Part shown: in pieces, positions 16,299 through 25,136 of the stretch
Layout of the letters: every line of letters starts with the position of its first letter
Position numbering within the stretch: position 1 is the stretch's first letter
Source of the DNA: JAIQET01 sp035542575
GTDB taxonomy: Bacteria > Acidobacteriota > Terriglobia > Terriglobales > Acidobacteriaceae
Direction of reading: 5' to 3'
Length of the DNA: 49,943 nt
Assembly (NCBI GenBank): GCA_035542575.1
Contig: DATKLE010000040.1
Span: 1-49,943, forward strand
The notes under the pieces: generated by a model
The model's input: only the letters and a program-made list of their open reading frames with translations
The model's database searches: none
What the model was told of the DNA's origin: nothing
Position numbers and translations under genes: made by a program

Positions 16299-17837
16299 AT
16301 GGCTACGGATACTCTCACCGGCCCGACCATCCTGGGCACCGCCACCCGCACCCGCGTTTTCAAGAACTTCATCGACGGCGAGTGGGTCGAGTCCTCGACC
16401 GGAGAGACCTTCGAAGACCGCAATCCCGCCGACACTCGTGACGTGGTCGGCATCTTCCAGAAGTCCGGAAAGCAGGACGTGGACGCCGCCATCGAGGCGG
16501 CCAAGCGCGCTTTCGCCAAATGGCGCCTGGTGCCCGCCCCCAAGCGCGCCGAGATCGTGTATCGCGCCGGCGAGATGCTTATGGAGCGCAAAGAAGAGTA
16601 CGCCCGCGACATGACCCGCGAGATGGGCAAGATCATCAAGGAAACCCGCGGTGACGTGCAGGAAGCCATAGATACCGCCTACTACATGGCCGGGGAAGGC
16701 CGACGCATGTTCGGCCCGACCACGCCTTCGGAACTGCCCAACAAGTTCGCCATGGCGGTGCGCCAGCCCTTGGGCGTGTGCGCCATGATTACGCCATGGA
16801 ACTTCCCCATGGCGATTCCATCATGGAAGCTTCTGCCCGCCATCGTGTGCGGCAACACCTGTGTGATCAAGCCGGCCCAGGACACCCCGCTTTCGACGTT
16901 CAACCTGGTGCGGACGTTGACTGATGCCGGCGTGCCCAAGGGTGTGCTGAATATCGTTTCCGGTTTCGGTTCGCGCATCGGCGCGCCCCTGATGGAGCAT
17001 CCCGAGGTGCGGGCGATTTCGCTGACCGGTTCGACCGACGTAGGCCGCATCGTAGGCACGACCGCAGCGAAGAGCTTCAAGCACTGCTCGCTCGAACTGG
17101 GCGGCAAGAACCCTATGATCGTGCTCGACGATGCCAACCTCGACCTGGCCATCGAAGGCGGCCTGTGGGGCGGCTTCGGCACGACCGGACAGCGTTGCAC
17201 CGCCACCAGCCGCATCATTGTGCAGAAGGGCATCTACAGCGAGTTCGTGGAGCGCTACGTCGAGCGTGCCAAGGCGCTGAAAATCGGCAACGGCCTGGAC
17301 GAGAGCGTGGAGATGGGTCCGGCGATCAACGAAGCCCAACTCAAGACCGACCTGGACTACATCCAGATCGGCCAGTCCGAGGGCGCCAAGATGAAGTGCG
17401 GCGGCCATCGCCTCGACAAGGGCGATTACCAGTATGGCTGGTTCCTGGAGCCAACGGTGTTTGTGGATGTTGATCCCAAGATGCGCATCGCCCAGGAAGA
17501 GATCTTCGGGCCGGTGGTTTCCATCATCCCGTGCGACAACCTGGAGAATGCCATAGAAATCGCCAACAACATCGAGTACGGCCTGTCGTCGGCGCTGTAC
17601 ACGAGGGACGTGAACAAGGCGTTCGCCGCCATGCGCGACCTGCATGCCGGGATCACCTACATCAACGCGCCTACGATTGGCGCCGAGGTGCATTTGCCGT
17701 TCGGTGGGGTGAAGGCCACAGGCAACGGCCACCGCGAAGGCGGATTTGGTGCGATCGACTTCTACACCGAGTGGAAGTCGATCTACGTGGATTATTCGGA
17801 CAAGCTGCAGAAGGCGCAGATTGATCGGGTGGACTAG
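16299..17837 (+). CDS. NAD(P)-dependent aldehyde dehydrogenase
   Basis: Cytoplasmic ALDH-superfamily enzyme oxidising an aldehyde to the acid. The 512-residue product has the substrate/cofactor motifs MITPWNFPMAIPSWK, SLTGSTDVGR, the general base in LELGGKNP (Glu266) and the catalytic thiol in GTTGQRCTATSR (Cys300), with EEIFGPV near the C-terminus. The C-terminal GGVKATGNGHREGG...TEWKSIYVDYS recalls semialdehyde dehydrogenases (ketoglutaric or aminoadipic semialdehyde type), but the substrate is not settled. The ATG at 16299 has AGGAGG at ideal spacing. In-frame ATGs upstream are not needed. An aminotransferase follows on the same strand, so joint amino-acid catabolism is possible, although repeats separate them. 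Confidence 0.93.
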   Translation: MATDTLTGPTILGTATRTRVFKNFIDGEWVESSTGETFEDRNPADTRDVVGIFQKSGKQDVDAAIEAAKRAFAKWRLVPAPKRAEIVYRAGEMLMERKEEYARDMTREMGKIIKETRGDVQEAIDTAYYMAGEGRRMFGPTTPSELPNKFAMAVRQPLGVCAMITPWNFPMAIPSWKLLPAIVCGNTCVIKPAQDTPLSTFNLVRTLTDAGVPKGVLNIVSGFGSRIGAPLMEHPEVRAISLTGSTDVGRIVGTTAAKSFKHCSLELGGKNPMIVLDDANLDLAIEGGLWGGFGTTGQRCTATSRIIVQKGIYSEFVERYVERAKALKIGNGLDESVEMGPAINEAQLKTDLDYIQIGQSEGAKMKCGGHRLDKGDYQYGWFLEPTVFVDVDPKMRIAQEEIFGPVVSIIPCDNLENAIEIANNIEYGLSSALYTRDVNKAFAAMRDLHAGITYINAPTIGAEVHLPFGGVKATGNGHREGGFGAIDFYTEWKSIYVDYSDKLQKAQIDRVD

Positions 17838-17848
17838 ACCACAGCCGC

Positions 17849-17874
17849 TAGTCGTTGGTCGGTGGTCGTTAGTC
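17849..17874. repeat. GTCGTTGGTC-family repeat after the aldehyde dehydrogenase
   Basis: Iterations of gtcgttggtc and gtcgttagtc start 12 bases beyond the stop codon. Same dispersed family as the copies around mreB, mreC and mrdA. Confidence 0.75.
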
Positions 17875-17888
17875 AAAGCAAACGCTTG

Positions 17889-17961
17889 AACCGCAGAGCA
17901 CGCCGAGAGCGCAGAGACTGTGGGAATTGATTCCTCGGCGTGCTCTGCGATCTCTGCGGTT
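17889..17961. repeat. Modular inverted-repeat element, arms A-B-C / b'-c'-a', empty
   Basis: Left arm: modules A accgcagag (17890-17898), B cacgccgag (17899-17907), C agcgcagag (17908-17916). Right arm: the complement of B (17934-17942, exact), of C (17943-17951, one mismatch) and of A (17952-17960, exact). The order of the right arm is therefore b'-c'-a', not the c'-b'-a' of a plain hairpin. Only 17 bases separate the arms. The right arm ends 11 bases before the start codon of the aminotransferase. The same architecture in a different sequence family flanks the gene at 44908-45321. Confidence 0.9.
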
Positions 17962-17971
17962 AGAGGTCTTT

Positions 17972-19180
17972 ATGCCCCTCACTCAAACCCGCGAAATCAC
18001 TGCTGCCTCCCGGCTGGAGAACGTCCGCTACGCCATTCGTGATCTTGCGTGCGTAGCTGACGAAGTGGCCATGCAAGGCCACAAGATCCTGCCGCTCAAT
18101 ATCGGCGATCCCAACGTCTTTGATTTTGTGACCCCACCTCACTTGATCGAGGCGGTGTATAAGGCCATGAAGGACGGCAAGAACGGATACGCGCCGTCGT
18201 CGGGAATCAAAGAGGCGCTGGAAGCCATTCGCGGCGAGGCCGCGCGCAAGGGCATCACAACCATCCGGGACGTATTCGTGACCTCGGGCGTCAGCGAGAG
18301 CGTGGATATCTGTCTAACCGCGCTGCTCAACCCCGGCGAGGACCTACTGACTCCCTGCCCCGACTACCCGCTGTACTCGGCGGTGCTGGCCAAGCTGGAC
18401 ATCCCCCTCAACACTTACTACCTGAACGAAGACGACGGCTGGCAGCCCGACCTCGACGACATCAAGGGCAAGATCACTCCACGCACCCGCGGAATTGTGC
18501 TGATCAATCCCAACAATCCGACCGGTTCGGTGTGCTCGCGCAAGATGCTGGAGGACATTGCGGAGTTGGCCCGGCGGCACAACCTGGTGATCTTCGCCGA
18601 CGAAATCTACGACAAGTTGATCCTCGATGACGACCAGCACATCTCGCTGGCGGCGGTAGCTCCCGACGTGCCGGTAGTGACCTTTGGCGGATTGTCCAAG
18701 AATTACCTCGCTCCCGGATGGCGCGTGGGATGGGGCGTGGTCAGCGGCGATGCGGCGGCCGTGAAGCCCTATGTGGAGGGCATCAACAAGTTGCTGCGGG
18801 CGCGCCTGTGCGCCAACCATCCTGAGCAGTACGCGATCAAGCCCGCGCTGGAAGGCCCGCAAGACCATCTGATCGAGGTCCGGCGCAAGCTGCGCTCCCG
18901 GCGCGATCTGACGGTGAAGGCTTGTAACTCGATTCCACGAGTGAGTTGTGTTTCGCCGCGCGGGGCTTTCTACGCTTATCCGCGCCTGGATATCCCCGAA
19001 GGCGATGACGTTTTTGTGAAGGAACTCCTCCTACAGAAGCACGTGCTGGTAGTCCACGGCTCCGGCTTCGGGCAAAAGCCGGGGACAAAGCACTTCCGCA
19101 TCGTCTTCCTACCGGACGAGAAGACTCTGGCCAGCGCCTACGCGGCCATCGGGGAGTTCATGCGTATACGCTACCGATAG
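17972..19180 (+). CDS. PLP-dependent class I/II aminotransferase (AlaA-like)
   Basis: Cytoplasmic fold-type I aminotransferase, 402 residues. Visible motifs are LNIGDPNVFDF and GYAPSSGIKEALEAI in the N-terminal part, TSGVSES for phosphate binding, INPNNPTGSVCS, DEIYDKLI (the Asp contacting the pyridine nitrogen), the Schiff-base Lys in GGLSKNYLAPGWRVGW (Lys243) and the C-terminal FRIVFLPDEKTL. The GDPxxFDF and NNPTGSVCS stretches match alanine/valine aminotransferases of the AlaA type, but specificity is inferred. The frame stays open upstream into the repeat arm (adding IPRRALRSLRLEVF-like residues). I take the ATG at 17972, which starts directly after the repeat and has AGAGGT upstream. Confidence 0.93.
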   Translation: MPLTQTREITAASRLENVRYAIRDLACVADEVAMQGHKILPLNIGDPNVFDFVTPPHLIEAVYKAMKDGKNGYAPSSGIKEALEAIRGEAARKGITTIRDVFVTSGVSESVDICLTALLNPGEDLLTPCPDYPLYSAVLAKLDIPLNTYYLNEDDGWQPDLDDIKGKITPRTRGIVLINPNNPTGSVCSRKMLEDIAELARRHNLVIFADEIYDKLILDDDQHISLAAVAPDVPVVTFGGLSKNYLAPGWRVGWGVVSGDAAAVKPYVEGINKLLRARLCANHPEQYAIKPALEGPQDHLIEVRRKLRSRRDLTVKACNSIPRVSCVSPRGAFYAYPRLDIPEGDDVFVKELLLQKHVLVVHGSGFGQKPGTKHFRIVFLPDEKTLASAYAAIGEFMRIRYR

Positions 19181-19208
19181 ATTGTGATTCGGAATCGCAG
19201 AGCCAACC

Positions 19209-19961
19209 GTGATTGACATTCATTGCCACATCCTCCCCGAAGTGGACGACGGCCCCAAATCCTGGGACGTATCGCAGGCGATGTGCCGCATGGCGGTCGC
19301 CGATGGCATTGAACATATCGTCGCCACCCCGCACGCCAACGACCGCTACCGTTACGACCGGGAGTATCTTGTCGGAGCCCTCGAACATCTGCGGCAACTG
19401 GTGGGGGGCGCTCCGCGGCTGAGCCTGGGCTGTGACTTTCACTTCTCCTACGACAATCTGCAGGATGTGCTGGCCTGCCCAGAGCGCTACACCATAGAGG
19501 GCAGCCGGTATCTGCTGGTGGAATTGAGCAACTACAGCATTCCGGTGCAGATCAACGACTGCTTTACCCGGCTGGGAGATAAAGGCATTACCCCGGTAAT
19601 CACCCATCCTGAGCGTAATTCCATCCTCCAGCAAACTCCCCAGCGGGTGCTGCAATGGGTGGAACTGGGTTGTGTGGTGCAGGTTACCGCATCAGCGCTC
19701 ACCGGGTCGTGGGGCGAGCGGGTGTGGCGCACCGCGAAATGGCTTCTCGAACGGGATGCGGTGCACGTGTTAGCGAGCGACGCCCATGACACTCAGCACC
19801 GCAAGCCGCTGCTGTCCGCGGCCCGCGCTGCCGCCGAAGAATTCTGCGGCCCGCAAGTTGCGCGCGCCCTGGTAGACCACAATCCCCGCGCCATTGTCAG
19901 CGGGCAGCCCTTGCCCTACTTTCCTGATCCGGTAGTGAAGAGCCCGGACTCCAGGCTCTAG
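19209..19961 (+). CDS. CpsB/YwqE-type PHP-domain tyrosine-protein phosphatase
   Basis: A 250-residue metal-dependent phosphatase of the PHP family, which in capsule and EPS systems dephosphorylates the tyrosine kinase that controls chain length. Metal ligands are visible in order: HCHILPEVDDG (His5, His7), ATPHAND, a Glu region in LLVELSNY, VITHPERN and LASDAHD. The start is GTG 28 bases after the aminotransferase stop, so cotranscription is possible. No kinase or polysaccharide genes are adjacent, so the substrate lies elsewhere. The last codons (DSRL and the TAG) fall inside a ggctctag repeat, which makes the C-terminus look repeat-derived. Confidence 0.88.
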   Translation: MIDIHCHILPEVDDGPKSWDVSQAMCRMAVADGIEHIVATPHANDRYRYDREYLVGALEHLRQLVGGAPRLSLGCDFHFSYDNLQDVLACPERYTIEGSRYLLVELSNYSIPVQINDCFTRLGDKGITPVITHPERNSILQQTPQRVLQWVELGCVVQVTASALTGSWGERVWRTAKWLLERDAVHVLASDAHDTQHRKPLLSAARAAAEEFCGPQVARALVDHNPRAIVSGQPLPYFPDPVVKSPDSRL

Positions 19962-20024
19962 GCTCTAGTCGTTTAGGCCCTCGTAGCGCTTCGGTCAAGG
20001 AGAGGCCTAAAGGCCTAGCGCCTG
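19951..20024. repeat. GGCTCTA and AGGCCTA short repeats between convergent genes
   Basis: ccaggctctaggctctag (19951-19968) overlaps the CpsB stop codon. About 35 bases further on, aggcctaaaggcctagcg with further ggcct units runs into the end of the next, convergent gene. A weak bidirectional hairpin of ggcct/aggcc units is possible, but there is no T-run. Confidence 0.55.
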
Positions 20025-20029
20025 ATGGC

Positions 20030-20557
20030 CTATTTCTGCGGCGGGTTGCTGCTGGCGGGGTCCTTGGGGGCGTCGGACGCAGGCGCCGTCGTCATGGCAC
20101 TTTCCGGGTTCAATAAGTGCTCGTGATCGGGTCCGAGACCCAGTTTGATGAGCGCTCGCGAATCCGGAACCGTCTTGCTCTGCCAGCCATTATCGGCCTG
20201 GTAGCGCTCCATGGCCTCTTGCGACTTGCTGTCCCAGACTCCGGAAGCTTTGCCATCCAGATAATGTTCCCGAATCAGGGCTTCCTGGATCTCCCGGGCG
20301 CGCTGCCCGTCGATCTTCTGCTGACCGCGTCTTCGCCAACTGGCGGCCTTCTTTGACCGCTTCTTCTTTCGTGAACTTGAAGTCTTCGCCGCCTTGGCGC
20401 TGCTCGAGGCGTGGGGCTTGGCCGCGGCGGAGGCAGGCGCCTTCGCGGATTTCGTCGTCGCCGTACCCGCCTGAGCGTGGGCTAGCATGCCCGCCAGGAG
20501 CAGAGAGCACGACACAATTACGACTTTTTGCGGCCAGAGACCCAAACAGCACCTCAA
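20030..20557 (-). CDS. Exported peptidoglycan-binding domain protein
   Basis: Small secreted or periplasmic protein with a signal peptide (LWPQKVVIVSCSLLLAGMLA, cut after AHA), an Ala/Lys/Ser-rich linker ending in a basic cluster (SSSRKKKRSKKAASWRRRG), and a type 1 peptidoglycan-binding domain (about residues 80-135: IQEALIREHYLDGKASGVWD, QEAMERYQADNGW, SRALIKLGLG). A Pro/Ala/Ser tail follows. I chose the TTG at 20557 because it gives a well-formed signal peptide. The frame stays open to 20701 with an ATG at 20668, but that upstream sequence looks non-coding. It lies downstream of the HtrA protease on the same strand and may act with it in the envelope. Confidence 0.78.
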   Translation of the reverse strand: MRCCLGLWPQKVVIVSCSLLLAGMLAHAQAGTATTKSAKAPASAAAKPHASSSAKAAKTSSSRKKKRSKKAASWRRRGQQKIDGQRAREIQEALIREHYLDGKASGVWDSKSQEAMERYQADNGWQSKTVPDSRALIKLGLGPDHEHLLNPESAMTTAPASDAPKDPASSNPPQK

Positions 20558-20708
20558 ATGATCCGAACTCAACGGCTGGCTTTCGGGAAATCCTCTCCCG
20601 GCGAAGTGGGAGGGACCATGCACCACGAACCGCCCACTGGGACCGGCCTTGTGGGAATCATCCCCCATTCGGGGCCTAACTGCCAATCCCAGTGGTGTCA
20701 TTCCCAGG

Positions 20709-22277
20709 TTACGGAAGTGTACCCGCCAGGAAGACCGTTCCGTCCTGACGCCCGGTGCCGCGCTGCCGCACCAGGAACACCACGTCCTGCCCGCTCTTCA
20801 GGGAGGCAGCGACGCGGTTGAAATCGTCCTCGCTGTCCACGGGCTGCTTGTTGATCTCCAGGATGACATCGCCGCGAGCCAAGCCCACATCATCGGCGAA
20901 GGAATTCGGCTTCACTTCCTGAGCGATCACGCCCTTTACCGGCACATCCAACTGGTCGGCCATGTTCTGGCTCAGGGCGCGCACGCTCAAACCCAGCTTG
21001 CTCTCCTTGGGTTGGGTTTCGTCGCTGCCCTCCTCTTCCTGGCCCAGGCGGGCGGCAAATAATTTGGCCCGGTCCGCCACCGTAACCGCATTTTCCTGCT
21101 TCTTGCCGTTGCGAATGAAGCCCAGATTGACTTTGCTGCCCGGCCGGCGGCTGGCGATCTCCGCCACCAGTTCGTCGCCGTTCTTGACCTGCTTGCCGTC
21201 CACCGAGATGATGGTATCGCCCACCTTGAGGCCGGCCTGGTCTGCCGGACTGCCCGCCACCACATTGGAAATGGTCACTCCCTGGCCTACTCCGTAAACT
21301 CGCGCGATCGCGGGATTCTCCTGGGCATTGAATTCGATGCCAATCGAGCCGCGCGCCACCCGGTGTTCGGGACCGATCAGCTGGTTGTATACCTGCGCCA
21401 CGGTGTTCGAAGGCAAGGCAAATCCCACGCCTGCATAGGCGTTGGTGTCGGTGAGGATCGCGGTGTTAATGCCGATCACCTCTCCCAGCATGTTCACCAG
21501 CGGCCCGCCGGAGTTTCCCGGGTTAATGGCGGCATCGGTCTGAATGAAGGACTGGAATTGGCGATTGGGCACAATATTGCGGCCTTTGGCCGAGACAATG
21601 CCCGCCGTGACCGTCTCCCGCAGACTGAAGGGGCTGCCGATCGCCAGCACCCAATCGCCCACCTGCATGCCATCGGAGTTGCCCAGCTTGGCCGCGGGCA
21701 GGGGATGATCAACATCAATCTTGATCACCGCCAAATCCGTTTCCTGGTCGCTCCCGATGACTTTGGCGTCATGCTGCACGCCGGGCGGATCGTCCTGAAG
21801 CTGCACGCGAACTCGGTCGGCCTTCTCCACCACGTGCCGGTTGGTGACGATGTAACCCTTGCCATCCACAATCACTCCCGAACCCAGCGAGCGCTCGCGG
21901 ATGGTCCCGCCCCCTGGCCCCTGGCCCGGGCCGCCGAAAAAGCGGTCAAAGAAATCATCAAAGGGATTGTCGTCATCGGGTCCGCTGGGAGATCCACGGC
22001 GGCGATGGGGGTTCTTGATGGTCGACTCGGTGTTGATATTGACCACACTGGGCTCCAGTTGCTTGGAAATCTGCGCAAACTGGTTAGAGAGTTGCTGCGG
22101 TGACGGCACGGTCAACGGCGTCGCGTCCGAGGCGCTTTTCTTGTCCTGCCCCTTCACTCCGGCGGAGATCACAGTTCCGATCAGAATACCGACAGCCAAT
22201 GTGGCCAGGATCGTCAGGGTGTAGGCCATCCGGTTAGCTCTCAGGCGCACCCAAAAGGCGCTTGCGCGCGGCTCCAT
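20709..22277 (-). CDS. DegP/HtrA-family periplasmic serine protease (Do-like)
   Basis: Envelope quality-control protease/chaperone, 522 residues: an N-terminal membrane anchor or uncleaved signal (about 18-40), a trypsin-like domain with catalytic His148 (TNRHVV), Asp181 (ETDLAVI) and Ser256 (GNSGGP), then two PDZ domains (about 290-375 and 425-510, with GSPADQAGLKVGDTIISVDG and NSFADDVGLARGDVILEING-like stretches). A Phe/Asp/Gly-rich loop (NPFDDFFDRFFGGPGQGPGGG region) corresponds to the regulatory LA loop. ATG 22277 has AAAGGTGA upstream and a TATAAT box about 36 bases ahead. Members are often controlled by envelope stress, but nothing in the promoter shows a sigma-E type site. Confidence 0.95.
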   Translation of the reverse strand: MEPRASAFWVRLRANRMAYTLTILATLAVGILIGTVISAGVKGQDKKSASDATPLTVPSPQQLSNQFAQISKQLEPSVVNINTESTIKNPHRRRGSPSGPDDDNPFDDFFDRFFGGPGQGPGGGTIRERSLGSGVIVDGKGYIVTNRHVVEKADRVRVQLQDDPPGVQHDAKVIGSDQETDLAVIKIDVDHPLPAAKLGNSDGMQVGDWVLAIGSPFSLRETVTAGIVSAKGRNIVPNRQFQSFIQTDAAINPGNSGGPLVNMLGEVIGINTAILTDTNAYAGVGFALPSNTVAQVYNQLIGPEHRVARGSIGIEFNAQENPAIARVYGVGQGVTISNVVAGSPADQAGLKVGDTIISVDGKQVKNGDELVAEIASRRPGSKVNLGFIRNGKKQENAVTVADRAKLFAARLGQEEEGSDETQPKESKLGLSVRALSQNMADQLDVPVKGVIAQEVKPNSFADDVGLARGDVILEINKQPVDSEDDFNRVAASLKSGQDVVFLVRQRGTGRQDGTVFLAGTLP

Positions 22278-22312
22278 ATGTCACCTTTCTCCAGCAATAT
22301 CAGAACATTGAG

Positions 22313-22318
22313 ATTATA
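22313..22318 (-). promoter_or_regulatory. Consensus -10 box (TATAAT) before the HtrA gene
   Basis: Minus-strand TATAAT about 36 bases before the ATG. No good -35 is seen at 16-18 bases. The nearest candidates are TGGTGC-like. Confidence 0.5.
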
Positions 22319-22410
22319 CCTTTTCGCCAAACGCAGGCACCATCCTGCCCGAACAGACCCGTACTCTCCTTCCTGTTAGACGCAGAAACCGCGGAAAAGC
22401 GTTGTGGGAT

Positions 22411-23373
22411 TCAAGCTTCCTCGGCTTTGATGCTGAACTCGGCCCTCGGCGCCTCGGAAGCAGGCACACCGGCATGATCGGGGCAAACCGCCCTGGACTC
22501 GGTACTTCCCTTCTCTTCCGAGATCAGGACTCCCGCCAGGATGCACAGCGCTCCTATCCCCGCTCGCCCGCCCAGCCGCTCCCCCAGGAACAGGAACGAA
22601 GTGACCCATGCGAACACCGGTTCCAGAGAAAAGATGAGGGCAGTATGGGTGGGCGGGGTGAACTGCTGGGCCCAGGCCTGCACCGAAAATGCCAGCGCCA
22701 GGCTGAGGAACCCGGTAAGCGCAACCCCCCATATCACGCGCGACGACCATATCACCTGCACCTTTTCTGCCAAGGGAACGGTCAGGATCATCAGCGTCGC
22801 CGTAACCGCTACCTGGATCACCGTAATCTGCTGCCAGCGGTGTTCCCTGGTCACGTGCCCGATGAAGATGATGTGAAACGCAAACACTACGGCCGCGGCC
22901 AGCGTATAGAGGTCGCCGCGATTGATGCTTTGGAGGTTCAGCCCACCACCGCTCGAAGCCGGCACGGTGAGCAGGTACAAGCCGACAAACGCCATCCCAA
23001 CACCCGCGGCGCTCCAGCGGCTGATGCCACGCTTCCAAAACAAGGTCAGAAAGACGGGCACCAGCACCACCGAGACTCCGGTCAGGAAAGCCGACTTCGA
23101 AGGCGTGGTGTACCTCAGCCCGGCCGTCTGGAGTTCGTTTCCCAGGCACAGAAAGGCACCGACCAGGACTCCGGAGCCTAACGCCCCTGCCGTGATGCAT
23201 GACAGCTCGCGATGAAATACGGCCGCTACCACCAACGCCGCCAGGCTCATACGCACCGCGTTGAAGAACAGCGGCGACGCGTCTACCAGCGCATTCTTGA
23301 TGACGACGAAAGTAGCGCCCCAGATCAGGGTGATGAACACCAGCAGGATGTGCGCCTTGAGCGAGCGGGACAC
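22411..23373 (-). CDS. EamA-family (DMT superfamily) transporter
   Basis: Inner-membrane metabolite exporter of 320 residues with ten hydrophobic helices in two EamA repeats: the first opens with LVFITLIWGATFVVIKNALV, the second about residue 155 with GDLYTLAAAVVFAFHIIFIG. The family motif FSLEPVFAWVTSFLFLGERL is present near residue 265. The C-terminal 35 residues are hydrophilic. Substrate cannot be predicted, since the family exports amino acids, nucleosides and other metabolites. Next to it on the same strand lies a secreted amidohydrolase (40 bases upstream), which may be cotranscribed. Confidence 0.9.
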   Translation of the reverse strand: MSRSLKAHILLVFITLIWGATFVVIKNALVDASPLFFNAVRMSLAALVVAAVFHRELSCITAGALGSGVLVGAFLCLGNELQTAGLRYTTPSKSAFLTGVSVVLVPVFLTLFWKRGISRWSAAGVGMAFVGLYLLTVPASSGGGLNLQSINRGDLYTLAAAVVFAFHIIFIGHVTREHRWQQITVIQVAVTATLMILTVPLAEKVQVIWSSRVIWGVALTGFLSLALAFSVQAWAQQFTPPTHTALIFSLEPVFAWVTSFLFLGERLGGRAGIGALCILAGVLISEEKGSTESRAVCPDHAGVPASEAPRAEFSIKAEEA

Positions 23374-23413
23374 CCGGGTAGGGTAACAGAGCCCGGCCTG
23401 CGGAATGGCCGGC

Positions 23414-25132
23414 TTACTTCGCCTCGTACACCGTCTTGCCGCCGACCACAGTGCGCAGCACCTTGGTCCCGAGGACTTTTGCCGGGGGCACCGCGGTGAT
23501 GTCGCGATCCAGCACGATGAAGTCTGCCAGCATGCCCGGCGCCAGCGTTCCTTTTTCTTTCTCGGCGAACTCCGCGAACGCCGAACCCGTGGTATAGGCG
23601 GCGATGGCCTGCTCCATGGTCAGCTTCTGCTCTGGAAAGTATTCCTTCTTGCCGTCTTCGCTGGTACGGGTCACGGCCGCGTATAGTCCGCGGAACGGTG
23701 ACAGTTGGTCGAAGGGATAGTCGCTGCCAAATGCCAGCTTCACCCCTCTCTTCTGAAATTCTGCCCAGGCGTAGGAATGGGCGGCGCGCTTGGGCCCGAG
23801 GCGGTCCTCGGCCCAATTCATGTCACTCAAAACATGGCCTGGCTGCATGGAAGCCACCACTTTTAGCTCCTTGAATTTCGCGATCTGCAGCGGAGTCGTT
23901 ACTTGCGCGTGCTCGATGCGCAGACGATAGTCGGTGCCCCCGTTTGCCGCCTTCACCGTCCTCTCACGCGCGTCCTTTTCGACTGCCGCAAAGGTGTCCA
24001 AGGCCATCTGCACGCCTTTGTCCCCAATCGCATGGAACCCCAACTGGAACCCGGCTTCGGCGCGCTCCTTCGCCATATCGAGCAGCTTAGCCTGGTCGTA
24101 ACGCGGCAATCCGGAGTCCTTGGGTTCATCCGCATAGGGCTCAAGCAAGGCAGCCGTACGGGAACCCAGCGAACCGTCCATGAACGCCTTCAGCATGCCG
24201 GTATGCAGCATATTGTCGGACTGGGAATGGGCCGCGCGGTGCGCCTGCAGGGTGTCCAACGGAGCGTTGAAGGGCAGCCATTCGCTAATCCGGGCGGTCA
24301 GTTTGCCATCGCGCTCGATTTCCTCCAGGATCTGGAAGTCTTCCCACGATGCGGGGCCTTCGGCGTCGGAGTTGTCCTGCACCGAGGTGATGCCCAACTG
24401 CGCCGCCTCCCGCAGTGAGGCCTCGAGTGCCTCCCGCCGCTTCTCGTGAGTGGGCTGCGGGATGACGGCGAAGACTGCCTCGCGGGCGGTTTCGCGCAGA
24501 ATTCCGTTGGGCTCGCCGGTGGAATCGCGATCAATCCGGCCACCCTCCGGATTCTTGCTGGCGATGGTGATGCTGGCCAATTGCAACGCCCGGGTATTGG
24601 CCACGGCGATGTGCCCGTCCACGCGCTGCAAAAGGACCGGGTGCTCTTTGGTCACCTCGTCGACGTCCCAGCGGCTGGGGAGTTCCTGCACCGGCCAGCG
24701 GGTCTGGTCCCAACCCCCGCCCACGATCCACTCGCCCGGCGCGGCGGTTTCCACGCGCGCGCGAATGCGCTCGCGAAATTCGCTGAGCGATCTCACCCCC
24801 GTCAAATCCACGGTCAGCCGCTCGAAGCCGGCCTCCGCCAGATGCACGTGAGCATCGTTGAATCCCGGCATGACAAAGTGCCCGCCCAGGTCAATGACCT
24901 GGGTCTCAGGCCCCTTTAGCTTGAGAATGTCGGCGTCCTCGCCGACAGCCTCAATCCGCTCGCCACGGACCGCCATGGCCTGAGCACGCTTGATTTCGTG
25001 GAAGGACGAAGTCACCGCCACCCCGGTGTAAATATTGGCGTGAAGAAGAATGAGATCGGCCTTCGGTTGGACTGGCTGATTCTGCGCCTGCACGATGGAC
25101 ATCGTGAATACCACAAACAGGATCGTCCTCAT
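23414..25132 (-). CDS. Exported amidohydrolase (YtcJ-like metal-dependent hydrolase)
   Basis: A 572-residue member of the amidohydrolase superfamily, with an N-terminal signal (MRTILFVVFTMSIVQA) that suggests periplasmic location. The metal-binding HxH is in NDAHVHLAEAG, and other landmarks are VGGGWDQTRWP, GITSVQDNSD, DGSLGSRTAALLEPY, LGFHAIGDKG, RIEHAQV and the catalytic Asp in FGSDYPFD, which match the YtcJ/N-substituted formamide deformylase-like group. The C-terminus carries the composite beta domain (GTLAPGMLADFIVLDRDI). Substrate unknown. It starts four bases after an M20 peptidase stop, so the two likely form an operon for hydrolysing amides or peptides. Confidence 0.92.
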   Translation of the reverse strand: MRTILFVVFTMSIVQAQNQPVQPKADLILLHANIYTGVAVTSSFHEIKRAQAMAVRGERIEAVGEDADILKLKGPETQVIDLGGHFVMPGFNDAHVHLAEAGFERLTVDLTGVRSLSEFRERIRARVETAAPGEWIVGGGWDQTRWPVQELPSRWDVDEVTKEHPVLLQRVDGHIAVANTRALQLASITIASKNPEGGRIDRDSTGEPNGILRETAREAVFAVIPQPTHEKRREALEASLREAAQLGITSVQDNSDAEGPASWEDFQILEEIERDGKLTARISEWLPFNAPLDTLQAHRAAHSQSDNMLHTGMLKAFMDGSLGSRTAALLEPYADEPKDSGLPRYDQAKLLDMAKERAEAGFQLGFHAIGDKGVQMALDTFAAVEKDARERTVKAANGGTDYRLRIEHAQVTTPLQIAKFKELKVVASMQPGHVLSDMNWAEDRLGPKRAAHSYAWAEFQKRGVKLAFGSDYPFDQLSPFRGLYAAVTRTSEDGKKEYFPEQKLTMEQAIAAYTTGSAFAEFAEKEKGTLAPGMLADFIVLDRDITAVPPAKVLGTKVLRTVVGGKTVYEAK

Positions 25133-25136
25133 GGGT

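Noticed and set aside
17889..17961. Possible CRISPR repeat array
   Set aside because: Units are 8-9 bp without spacers and arranged as inverted arms. No cas genes are in the window.
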